IMG/VR virus record: IMGVR_UViG_3300044713_000006
Coordinates: 1-39,677 of that record
Source: a virus
Direction: 5' to 3' (one strand)
DNA length: 39,677 bases
Shown here: piece by piece, positions 7,209-14,817 of the stretch
How the letters are laid out: every line of letters begins with the position of its first letter
Position numbering within the stretch: position 1 is the first letter of the stretch
The notes under the pieces: model-generated
Told to the model about the DNA's origin: nothing
The model's database searches: none
Seen by the model: only the letters and a program-made list of their open reading frames with translations
Made by a program: the position numbers and the translations under genes

Positions 7209-7999
7209 TTAGTGAAAGCATTATTCGTTTAAATGATATGGTGCGGATAAACACACCCGGCTCACTGGATGGTGTTGTTCGTCTAGAATTGTTTAATGTT
7301 TTGCGTGAGTTCTTTCAACGTAGCGATAGCTGGTTACTAGAAATTCCAATCTTTGTCGTTCAATGGTCTAACGATTATGTTATTGAGACAGGACAGAATG
7401 CCGTCGTAAACCGTTTGTTAGGTCTTGAACGACCGCGCTCACCCCCACCTCCCGGCATGTGGACGCCTGAGTATGTGCCAACTTGTCCTCCCCAATATCT
7501 GGCCGTAACAGCGCGGGACCAATCGGCAGAAGATATGCCGATCCAATACCCGTCCACATATAATGTTTCCAGCGCAACGGAAGCACAGAACCCACTGTTT
7601 AGGGTGCGGAGGTCGGGGGTTCTTTTAAATGCTGGCGTAAAATGTCCGGTATTGCGTATTGCGATGAACCCGTCTGCCGATGAGACGTGGGTCGCTACTC
7701 TATCGATGAACGTAAGTGATCCAGTTGATAGCGATGGATTTACTTGTCCACCCGATTGGTTGATGAGTAAGTACATGGATTACATTGCGAGTGGGGCTAT
7801 TTGCCGGTTAATGCTGCAACCGGGGAAGCCTTACTCCAGTGTTCAAGGCGCACAGTATCACGGGCGTAGGTTTAATGAAGGCGTTGGTATTGCGCGTACC
7901 GAAGTTCGTCGTATGCTGACTTATGGAGCGCAACGATGGAACTTCCCGCAGGGATGGAATAGCGCTCGGCCACGCCTACCGTCAGGACAATTGCCATGA
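7205..7999 (+). CDS. Virion structural protein, head-tail junction candidate
   Basis: This 264-residue protein is translationally coupled (ATGA) to the adaptor gene upstream and to the fibre-like gene downstream. The C-terminal segment YHGRRFNEGVGIARTEVRRM and the preceding LMLQPGKPYSS resemble a conserved phage structural family that is usually unnamed and encoded beside connectors. The N-terminal half has a Pro-rich loop (RPRSPPPPGMWTPEY). It is probably a tail-tube or connector-completion component. I cannot assign a precise homologue. Confidence 0.6.
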   Translation: MISESIIRLNDMVRINTPGSLDGVVRLELFNVLREFFQRSDSWLLEIPIFVVQWSNDYVIETGQNAVVNRLLGLERPRSPPPPGMWTPEYVPTCPPQYLAVTARDQSAEDMPIQYPSTYNVSSATEAQNPLFRVRRSGVLLNAGVKCPVLRIAMNPSADETWVATLSMNVSDPVDSDGFTCPPDWLMSKYMDYIASGAICRLMLQPGKPYSSVQGAQYHGRRFNEGVGIARTEVRRMLTYGAQRWNFPQGWNSARPRLPSGQLP

Positions 8000-8754
8000 A
8001 TTACCCCGCATCTGTTCCGATTAACTATAGCAATAACGCTTATTTCTATCCTGACGATACTGGGGTGCTTGGCTCGTTCACCAAGGCACCCGACGCAAAG
8101 ACATTGGTGTCACTCGACTACACCAGTATACTTAGTGAACTCAATATGAACCTTCAGAGTATTTCTTATGTACTCAACTATGGTTCGGCCCCACAGTTAC
8201 TTGTGTCTGGCACAACCATTGAAGCAAACAACAATATCGTTAGTTTTATTGTGAGTGGCGGTTTGAATGGACTGAAGTACGTTCTTCAGGTTAATGCGTT
8301 GATGAGTGACGGTCAGACGGTCAATGTTCAATACTTGGAGGTTGTCGTGTCTGCACCCGGTACTCGCAGTGGCAATTGCGATCCAGCCGTTTATGGATCG
8401 ACCGGCGTTGGTGGACCACCGATATCGACAATCTATCAACAAGCATCGATCTTGAATGGGGATAACACAAAATTTGGTTCAACGTTTATCGTATTCTGGG
8501 TCAGCGATACAGCGCCGACGACAGCGAACATCCTTGATCGCTGGTATAACACCAGTGATGGTTTGATCTATGATCGAGCAACGGATGGCAATAGCGTATT
8601 CTGGGTATCATCCGCGCAGCGTCCTACGCAATACACGACAGGGGCGAATGCGCCCACAGGACCACAGATCGGTGATATGTGGTTCAATACGGGTACAAAC
8701 GTGCTGAGTATATGGATGAATACGGGTTCAGGGTTGAACTGGTTCGTGATCTAA
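7996..8754 (+). CDS. Tail-associated beta-rich protein with fibre-type repeats
   Basis: A 252-residue protein. Residues ~1-120 are Ig-like beta sequence (ISYVLNYGSAPQLLVSGTTI ... FIVSGGLNGLKYVL), as in phage baseplate or fibre-attachment proteins. Residues ~165-252 hold two copies of a WYN/WFN module (ILDRWYNTSDGLIYD; IGDMWFNTGTNVLSIW), a common fibre-shaft unit that is also related to the module in the downstream fibres. The start overlaps the upstream stop (ATGA). The TAA stop forms part of a palindrome copy. It is likely a tail or fibre-anchoring protein. Confidence 0.65.
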   Translation: MNYPASVPINYSNNAYFYPDDTGVLGSFTKAPDAKTLVSLDYTSILSELNMNLQSISYVLNYGSAPQLLVSGTTIEANNNIVSFIVSGGLNGLKYVLQVNALMSDGQTVNVQYLEVVVSAPGTRSGNCDPAVYGSTGVGGPPISTIYQQASILNGDNTKFGSTFIVFWVSDTAPTTANILDRWYNTSDGLIYDRATDGNSVFWVSSAQRPTQYTTGANAPTGPQIGDMWFNTGTNVLSIWMNTGSGLNWFVI

Positions 8755-8768
8755 CTGCGAGCAGTTAA
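8751..8768. repeat. 18-bp palindrome, copy 4
   Basis: CTAACTG-CGAG-CAGTTAA has one mismatch. The left arm supplies the TAA stop of the upstream gene; the next ATG lies three bases beyond the right arm. Confidence 0.92.
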
Positions 8769-8771
8769 GCG

Positions 8772-11549
8772 ATGGGCTTTCAATATCCAGTTAACCCGGT
8801 ACCGGGCCAGCGGGTTACGACGCCCGGTGGGATTACGTTTGTATGGGCGGAACCGCCCGGTGGATGGGTGTCCGTATTTTCTGATGCGAGTTGGCCTCCA
8901 GAGTATATGGCTGGTTCGTATGTTTCGTTCCCAGAAAACCCGGCAGTTGGAGATACGTTTACCACCCCGGCTGGATTAGAGTTTGTTTATACTGCGGAGA
9001 ACGCTTGGCGCGTTATTGGCACAGCCGCGCTACCAAGTCCTTATTTTCTTGCCGGTGTTGGCCCTCCACCAAATATTGTGGGATATGAGGGCAATTATTA
9101 TTTGGATGTTTCAACGGGTGAGCTTTATGGACCCTATGATGGGGCGCAATGGCCTCCACCCGTTTCGTTTATTCCAGCTACAGGTCCGACTGGCCCTCAA
9201 GGTATACCGGGTCCAACGGGTCCAGTAGGTCCAATAGGCGCTACAGGAGTACCGGGCGCTCAAGGGCAGCAAGGTACACAAGGTCCGCTTGGTCCGCAAG
9301 GTCTGGAAGGGATACAAGGACCGCCGGGTCCAATGGGGCAAGCTGGTCAGTTTGTCCGCATTGTTGGATATTTCTCTAATAAAACACCAGCACAATTGCC
9401 GCCCAATGGTAATTTTCCGATTAACTGGGATAGCCTTGGTAATCCGTCTCAAGCTTACGTAATCCCCTATAACGGCGGCTTGACCTATACAGTTGATCAA
9501 CATGTTTGGATCTTTGTTAGTCCTCAATTTAATCCCGCTGGATGGGTTGATCTTGGGTCAATGAACAGTATGCCGGGTATACAAGGTCCGCAAGGTCCAG
9601 CCGGTATTCAGGGTATTCAAGGCGATCCCGGCCCACAGGGCGCACAAGGTATTGCGGGTCCGCAAGGCTTGCAAGGTGTACCCGGTGCGGATGGTCAAGA
9701 TGGCGCGCAAGGCCCAGAGGGTCCAGAAGGCCCACCGGGTCAAACAGCTATCCTTGTTGGATCATTTTCCAATCAACCAATCTCTGCGCTGCCACCTGAT
9801 GGGTTTTTTCCCGCCGATTGGGATAGTCCCGATAATCCGCCTAACCCCTATCAAATGTCGCTTGGGCAAGGATTGGTTGATACACGAACGGAGGATATTT
9901 GGACTTTCGTTGGGACAACGATTAATGCTTCAGGATGGGTTGGCATAGGGGATGTACAAGGACCACCCGGCCCTCAAGGTATACAAGGTGTACCCGGTGT
10001 AGCTGGACCAGAAGGCCCGCCCGGTGCGCAAGGCATGCAAGGTATTCAAGGCCCAGTAGGACCAACTGGCCCTCAAGGCGTACAAGGTCCAGCCGGTATA
10101 GATGGTCCACCGGGTAACGATGGTGCGGCTACAATTATTGTTGGATCGTTTACGAATAACGATCCTTCTACGTTACCGCCCAATGGTTTTATTCCAGCGA
10201 ATTGGGACGCTCCCAATAGTCCTCCAAACGTTATTCAGATGGTTATGGGGCAGTCGATGCTCTATACCCCTGATAATCACATCTATGTTTGGATCAGTAC
10301 ACTTAATGATCCTACTGGATGGATAAACATTGGATTTGCTCAAGGGCCGACAGGACCGCAAGGTCCACAAGGAACACCGGGTCCGCAAGGCCCACAGGGA
10401 CCACAAGGCCCAGCCGGTCAGGGTTTTGTTGATGCGCCGTTAGATGGTAACATTTACGGACGGCAAAATGGTGGGTGGGAGGAAGTATCCGCCGCAGTAT
10501 CAGTTGGCAGTACACCCCCCGCTGGCCCCTCAGTGGGTCAATTGTGGTGGGATGATGTCGGAGGGCAACTTTATGTTTGGTATGATGACGGTAATACACA
10601 ACAATGGGTGATTACGGTCAATCAGACGTTTACTCTCCCAACAAATTTGGTTAGAGAAGCGCCGACTGACGGTGCAGCTTATGGTCGAGCAAGTGCAACA
10701 TGGACACCCGTTTTAAAGCTTGCTGGCGGGGTGATGACCGGTGGGCTTACTCTAAACGGTAATCCAATTGCGGCATTACAAGCTGCGCCTAAGCAATACG
10801 TCGATACAGGTATAAACAATGCCTTAGCCGCAGCCGTAGATGCGGCTGCACCAATTGGAGGGATAATGATGTGGTCGGGGCAAACCCCCCCGACGAATTG
10901 GTTATTGTGTGATGGTACGGTCTATTTAAACTCAGCGATCCCATTACTTGCGCCTATTCTTAATAATCAATATAATGCTGGTACATCCGCCGTTGGCGGT
11001 ACATCATCTGCTGTACCTTATATGATACAAAAATTCCCGCGTGGGGCAACTTCTACTTCTGCTGGCGCAACTGGTGGTGAAGCGGCTCATACCCTCGTTA
11101 CACCGGAAATGCCTTCACACGTGCATCCCGTTGGCGATCCCGGTCACGCACATGGGTTTAGTGATCCCGGTCACGCTCATAGCCTTTATGATCCTACCCA
11201 CGTTCATGGTGTCGGTGATCCCGGCCATGCCCATAGTATAGCCGATCCCGGTCATGCGCATACGTATACAGGGTGGACCTCTCCAGCAGTCAATATAGCG
11301 GCTGGTTCTGGAGGGAGTATGGTTGGGCAAGCAACTGGTGGATCAGGTACCGGTATTGGCATTTACGCTGCGGGTACAGGTGTCTACCTTGGCTATGCTG
11401 CAACTAGTATGGGTGTCTATGCTGCGGGAACGGGTGCATGGATTGATGGGGCATATACTGGGGTTTATCTTGGAGCAACAGGTGGGGATCAACCACACAA
11501 TAACCTGCCTCCATACATCGATATCCCATTCATAATTAAATACCAATGA
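8772..11549 (+). CDS. Tail fibre with collagen-like repeats and collar domain
   Basis: A 925-residue trimeric fibre. In order: short N-terminal repeats of the type PVNPVPGQRVTTPGG; four collagen-like Gly-X-Y tracts (about residues 136-193, 268-325, 393-452, 517-548); three ~70-residue modules between them, each starting VGxFxN and carrying LPPxGxxPxxWD; two YGR modules; a WWDDVGGQLYVWYDDG module; a GGVMTGGLTLNGNPIAAL repeat; a tail-collar domain from about residue 695 (GGIMMWSGQTPPTNWLLCDG); then a cluster of His-x-His units (about 783-832), which in T4 gp12-like fibres bind metal ions along the trimer axis. The end (QPHNNLPPYIDIPFIIKYQ) is a typical collar terminus. There is no visible ribosome site; the palindrome abuts the start. 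Confidence 0.88.
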   Translation: MGFQYPVNPVPGQRVTTPGGITFVWAEPPGGWVSVFSDASWPPEYMAGSYVSFPENPAVGDTFTTPAGLEFVYTAENAWRVIGTAALPSPYFLAGVGPPPNIVGYEGNYYLDVSTGELYGPYDGAQWPPPVSFIPATGPTGPQGIPGPTGPVGPIGATGVPGAQGQQGTQGPLGPQGLEGIQGPPGPMGQAGQFVRIVGYFSNKTPAQLPPNGNFPINWDSLGNPSQAYVIPYNGGLTYTVDQHVWIFVSPQFNPAGWVDLGSMNSMPGIQGPQGPAGIQGIQGDPGPQGAQGIAGPQGLQGVPGADGQDGAQGPEGPEGPPGQTAILVGSFSNQPISALPPDGFFPADWDSPDNPPNPYQMSLGQGLVDTRTEDIWTFVGTTINASGWVGIGDVQGPPGPQGIQGVPGVAGPEGPPGAQGMQGIQGPVGPTGPQGVQGPAGIDGPPGNDGAATIIVGSFTNNDPSTLPPNGFIPANWDAPNSPPNVIQMVMGQSMLYTPDNHIYVWISTLNDPTGWINIGFAQGPTGPQGPQGTPGPQGPQGPQGPAGQGFVDAPLDGNIYGRQNGGWEEVSAAVSVGSTPPAGPSVGQLWWDDVGGQLYVWYDDGNTQQWVITVNQTFTLPTNLVREAPTDGAAYGRASATWTPVLKLAGGVMTGGLTLNGNPIAALQAAPKQYVDTGINNALAAAVDAAAPIGGIMMWSGQTPPTNWLLCDGTVYLNSAIPLLAPILNNQYNAGTSAVGGTSSAVPYMIQKFPRGATSTSAGATGGEAAHTLVTPEMPSHVHPVGDPGHAHGFSDPGHAHSLYDPTHVHGVGDPGHAHSIADPGHAHTYTGWTSPAVNIAAGSGGSMVGQATGGSGTGIGIYAAGTGVYLGYAATSMGVYAAGTGAWIDGAYTGVYLGATGGDQPHNNLPPYIDIPFIIKYQ

Positions 11550-11552
11550 ACG

Positions 11553-11570
11553 TTAACTGCTAGCAGTTAG
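11553..11570. repeat. 18-bp palindrome, copy 5
   Basis: TTAACTG-CTAG-CAGTTAG has one mismatch, and that mismatch converts the right arm into part of the ribosome site TTAGGAG for the next gene. It lies four bases after the fibre stop. Confidence 0.92.
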
Positions 11571-11580
11571 GAGTGCGTTG

Positions 11581-11823
11581 ATGAGTGGTCCAAAGACTTA
11601 TAGCTACAGTCGCAACAATAATGGTATTCTTATCCGCAACGAAGATAATGCTTTGGTGCCGGAAGATGATCCAGACAATGCTGCGTATCTGTTATATCAA
11701 AAATGGATACAGGCAGGGAATACGCCGATCCCCGGATTTCCACAGCCACCTCATCCTCATGTCCCGGTCCCACCACCGGAACCCGGTTTACCCCTTCCGC
11801 CTGACGAGGAAGAAACTCGGTGA
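11581..11823 (+). CDS. Small fibre-associated Pro-rich protein (80 aa)
   Basis: An 80-residue protein. The N-terminal half has DPDNAAYLLYQKWIQAGNTP, a unit often found in short phage fibre-accessory proteins. The C-terminal half is Pro/His-rich (PPHPHVPVPPPEPG). The ATG was chosen over an in-frame TTG one codon earlier because TAGGAG lies at the right distance from it. Its stop overlaps the next GTG start. Placement between two fibres suggests an assembly or fibre-tip role. Confidence 0.65.
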   Translation: MSGPKTYSYSRNNNGILIRNEDNALVPEDDPDNAAYLLYQKWIQAGNTPIPGFPQPPHPHVPVPPPEPGLPLPPDEEETR

Positions 11824-13250
11824 TTGATTTCCCTGCTAACCCAACCAATGGGCAACAGTTTACTGTAGGCAATACCATTTGGGTGTGGGATGGAACCAAG
11901 TGGACTACGGTAAGCGGTGTTGCGCCGGTAGTGACTGAATATCTACCATTAGTTGGTGGTACGTTAACGGGGCCATTAATTCTCGCTGCTGATCCAACGA
12001 TACCGTTAGGAGCATCAACGAAAGAATATGTTGATGTTAATACGGGTGCGGTTTTACTAAGCGCTACACCACCTTTGGATGCGAAGGTGGGTGCGCTATG
12101 GTGGGATACCGTTGGTGGCAATCTTTATGTTTGGTTTGATGATGGCACCAGCCAACAATGGGTAGCTGCATCGAATGGATTTATGTCCTTACCGGGATGG
12201 TTGCCATTAGGGGGTGGAACATTAACCGGTACGTTAAACGCTGTAGATGCTAATTTTTCTGGTCCAGTAACGATTAACGGTGCTGCTTTTGATGGTGTAC
12301 CGCTTACCATTTCAATTACAGGCGCTCCAGCCAATACAAATTTCCCGACCATTGATGCGCCACTTAATAGTTGGCGTTCGATTATGGGTACAACTTCCGG
12401 TGTGGATCGTTGGCATTTGTCGCTTGGTAATGGCACTGAAGAGACTGGGGCTAATGCCGGATGTGATTTTGCTCTTTATAGTTACGACGATAATGGCGAT
12501 TACCTTGACGCACCGTTGCAAATTAATCGTCAAACTAGTGAAGCGACGTTTTCCGGCTACGTCACATGCGCATCCGGCCTTTTCTACACCCAGCAACCCA
12601 CCTCCGAAGATAATTGCCATTATTGGTTCCTCGACTACACAGGCGCGTCAAAGGGCATCCTCTATTGGGAGCACTCCGCCGACAGCATGATCCTGTCGCA
12701 TTCGGACAGCGGCCAATCAATCTCCATCGACAGCGGTGGCAACTGCTGGCTGCCGCTCGATGTCCATGCCGGCTATGGCTACGCATGTCGCCAAGGCATG
12801 ACCGGCGGCTACGGTGCCAATCGGTTCAACTTTTTTTACAATAGCGATGGCACGGTTCAGGGATGGATCGATGCTACGTATATGGGGTATATTTCTTTTG
12901 TCTCTGATTATCGAATTAAGAAAAGCATCACTCCGTTACCATCAACGTGGGAGCGGGTGAAGGCACTCAAGCCAATCCGTTATAGCCATAAAGATTATAC
13001 GCCACAAAATCCAGCCCCTACTAAAGATGGTAGCTCTCCACCTCCATTGGTTAAAGCAGACAATATTGAACGCTGGGGGTTTGTCGCTCATGAACTTCAG
13101 GAGACGTTAGTTGAGAGTGCGGCGAGCGGAGTTAAGGATCAAGCTGATACAATTCAATCGCCTAATCCGTGGACGGTGATTGCAAGCTTAACCAAAGCGC
13201 TTCAAGAAGCAATGGAACGTATTGAAGCATTGGAGGCGGCACGTGCTTGA
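11820..13250 (+). CDS. Tail fibre with S74 intramolecular chaperone
   Basis: A 476-residue fibre. The N-terminus (MIDFPANPTNGQQFTVGNT, WVWDGTKWTT) resembles fibre-attachment modules. Then come two GGTLTGPL/GGTLTGTL shaft repeats, a WWDTVGGNLYVWFDDG module shared with the collagen-like fibre, a beta-rich middle and, from about residue 361, the S74 chaperone (SDYRIKKSITPLPSTWERVK ... ERWGFVAHELQETL), ending in a coiled coil. In family members the chaperone drives trimerisation and then cleaves itself off. The GTG start overlaps the upstream TGA. Codons across ~12545-12835 are strongly C-ending, unlike both flanks, which suggests recombination. Confidence 0.85.
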   Translation: MIDFPANPTNGQQFTVGNTIWVWDGTKWTTVSGVAPVVTEYLPLVGGTLTGPLILAADPTIPLGASTKEYVDVNTGAVLLSATPPLDAKVGALWWDTVGGNLYVWFDDGTSQQWVAASNGFMSLPGWLPLGGGTLTGTLNAVDANFSGPVTINGAAFDGVPLTISITGAPANTNFPTIDAPLNSWRSIMGTTSGVDRWHLSLGNGTEETGANAGCDFALYSYDDNGDYLDAPLQINRQTSEATFSGYVTCASGLFYTQQPTSEDNCHYWFLDYTGASKGILYWEHSADSMILSHSDSGQSISIDSGGNCWLPLDVHAGYGYACRQGMTGGYGANRFNFFYNSDGTVQGWIDATYMGYISFVSDYRIKKSITPLPSTWERVKALKPIRYSHKDYTPQNPAPTKDGSSPPPLVKADNIERWGFVAHELQETLVESAASGVKDQADTIQSPNPWTVIASLTKALQEAMERIEALEAARA

Positions 13251-14307
13251 TTTCCCTTCTACGCCCGCTCTTGGCGATACCTATACTTCGGGTGAAGTTG
13301 CTTGGACTTGGGATGGGTCCAAATGGATTTCCAGTGGTTTATTGAACTCTTATTTGCCAATATCTGGTGGAACGTTAACCGGCCCGTTAGTTGGTACAGA
13401 TGCGACCTTTTCTGGCGATTTGAGTGTGGATGGCACAGCAACGGCTGGAACGCTAGCTGTTGGTATGATTGTTCCGACTTCGCCCCCATTGAACTATGAT
13501 CAAGCTTTTCTCCAAGAAATAACACTCCCCGGCGGTAACGCAATCCGGTTCAACCTTTACGTCACCCCAGCTGGCCCCGCCAACGTTGCTTACGGCGATG
13601 GACCGGGCGCTATTATTTATGCTGATGCTGGTGGTTTGGAATTTAATGTCGGGGCAAGTGTATCGGCTGGAGACGTGGTGTCATCGTTTGGCGTGATGAC
13701 GCTTGATTATAACGGTAATCTGACCCCTGGCGGTGGCCTCTACCCTAAAGGACAATCGGTTTTCCCCTCGGTTGGTGGTCTAGGTCAAAGCGGTTTTGGT
13801 CAATTTGTTATGTCTGCCCAACCGGGCAATGATGCTTTTATGACTTTTATCGTTAATGATTATTTTGCTTGCCAATTCGGCCTAAGCAGTAATGGGTATT
13901 ATTATACTGGTGGTTGGTCGTTTGGTTCCGGTGTTGTCTATCAATTCTGGACTTCGAGAGACTTCGCTAATCCGGCTTGCGACTATCGGATTAAGACGAA
14001 CATTAAACCGTTAGGTTCGACTTGGGAGCTTGTCAAAGAGCTTCGACCGATCAGTTATCAACAGAAGGAATTTTCGTATAGGAATGCGCCAAAAGATACG
14101 AGGCCGGTTCTTGAAGCAGATGATCGTGAACGCTGGGGTTTTGTTGCGCACGAACTGCAAGACGCACTGGGCGAAACCGCGGCGCATTGTCCCAAAGATG
14201 ATCCAAACCATTTGCAAGCGCCAAACATGATAATGTTGGTAGCTACGCTGACTAAGACGATACAGGAGATGCAAACACGTATTGAAGCACTAGAGGCAAG
14301 GCTTTAA
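13243..14307 (+). CDS. Second, paralogous S74-type tail fibre
   Basis: A 354-residue fibre, a tandem paralogue of the preceding gene. The N-terminus MLDFPSTPALGDTYTSGEVA parallels the upstream protein, and the S74 chaperone begins near residue 245 (CDYRIKTNIKPLGSTWELVK, then ERWGFVAHELQDAL) and ends in a coiled coil. The GTG start was chosen because GGAGG lies ~8 bases upstream and because it aligns with the paralogue; an earlier ATG would add seven residues inside the upstream gene. The middle domain differs, as expected for receptor-recognition regions. The TAA stop lies in a palindrome arm. Confidence 0.85.
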   Translation: MLDFPSTPALGDTYTSGEVAWTWDGSKWISSGLLNSYLPISGGTLTGPLVGTDATFSGDLSVDGTATAGTLAVGMIVPTSPPLNYDQAFLQEITLPGGNAIRFNLYVTPAGPANVAYGDGPGAIIYADAGGLEFNVGASVSAGDVVSSFGVMTLDYNGNLTPGGGLYPKGQSVFPSVGGLGQSGFGQFVMSAQPGNDAFMTFIVNDYFACQFGLSSNGYYYTGGWSFGSGVVYQFWTSRDFANPACDYRIKTNIKPLGSTWELVKELRPISYQQKEFSYRNAPKDTRPVLEADDRERWGFVAHELQDALGETAAHCPKDDPNHLQAPNMIMLVATLTKTIQEMQTRIEALEARL

Positions 14308-14321
14308 CTGCGGGCAGTTAA
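14304..14321. repeat. 18-bp palindrome, copy 6 (perfect arms)
   Basis: TTAACTG-CGGG-CAGTTAA. The left arm supplies the TAA stop of the fibre; the next ATG begins three bases past the right arm. Confidence 0.95.
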
Positions 14322-14324
14322 CGA

Positions 14325-14663
14325 ATGCGAGGAATGTTACCATCCCCAATCACACCGGCTAGGCCGACGCCGACGCAGCCGTTCGCTGGCTATGCGTTGC
14401 GCCGCACACAAGATATTTGTGCTGCCGGTCCTTATGTGTTGATGCAAGGTGACTTAGTGCTTGATGGCGCTCCACCGATCTCATCAACATTACCAGTGGC
14501 AAAACTAGGAGGAAAGAATGGCACTACCGGAAGCACCCCAACCCCAGAAGCAACCGTCACAGGGAGCATCACAAGGGGGTATGTTAGTCACCACCCCGAT
14601 GGGACCACAAAGTCAGCGAAGTACACAACAACGGCCACAGCTTTCCGACGCGACCCTCGCTGA
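14325..14663 (+). CDS. Small hypothetical protein overlapping next gene
   Basis: A 112-residue unrecognised protein. The N-terminal part has PSPITPARPTPTQPFAGYAL and CAAGPYVLMQGDLVLDG, which looks like a real folded segment. The last ~48 codons are low-complexity Thr/Ser/Pro sequence and overlap the next gene in another frame by 146 bases. There is no ribosome site; the palindrome abuts the start. The 3' part of this reading frame may be tolerated rather than functional. Confidence 0.55.
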   Translation: MRGMLPSPITPARPTPTQPFAGYALRRTQDICAAGPYVLMQGDLVLDGAPPISSTLPVAKLGGKNGTTGSTPTPEATVTGSITRGYVSHHPDGTTKSAKYTTTATAFRRDPR

Positions 14664-14796
14664 ACAGAAGGCAGGTAAAGAGGCCAGTACAAAAGCGAAC
14701 ACTCGCACTGCGGACGAACAGGAGGCAGGGCGGAAGATCGCAGAACGGTTGGCGGCTGGAGGCCCACAACAGCTTCGACCGCAGCGACAACAATAG
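14518..14796 (+). CDS. Small Gln-rich hydrophilic protein
   Basis: A 92-residue Gln/Ala/Arg-rich protein. It has a strong ribosome site (CTAGGAGGAAAGA then ATG), and an in-frame TAG within that site excludes an upstream fusion. Residues ~45-80 look helical and charged (LAEQKAGKEASTKANTRTAD). The stop, AATAGGAGG, again merges with purine-rich sequence ahead of the next gene. Function unknown; it sits between the fibres and a large tail protein. Confidence 0.65.
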   Translation: MALPEAPQPQKQPSQGASQGGMLVTTPMGPQSQRSTQQRPQLSDATLAEQKAGKEASTKANTRTADEQEAGRKIAERLAAGGPQQLRPQRQQ

Positions 14797-14817
14797 GAGG
14801 ATAAAGTCGCTACTGTT

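Noticed and set aside
14325-14796. Programmed frameshift fusing the two overlapping small genes
   Set aside because: No slippery sequence was seen, and the second frame has an in-frame TAG within its own ribosome site.
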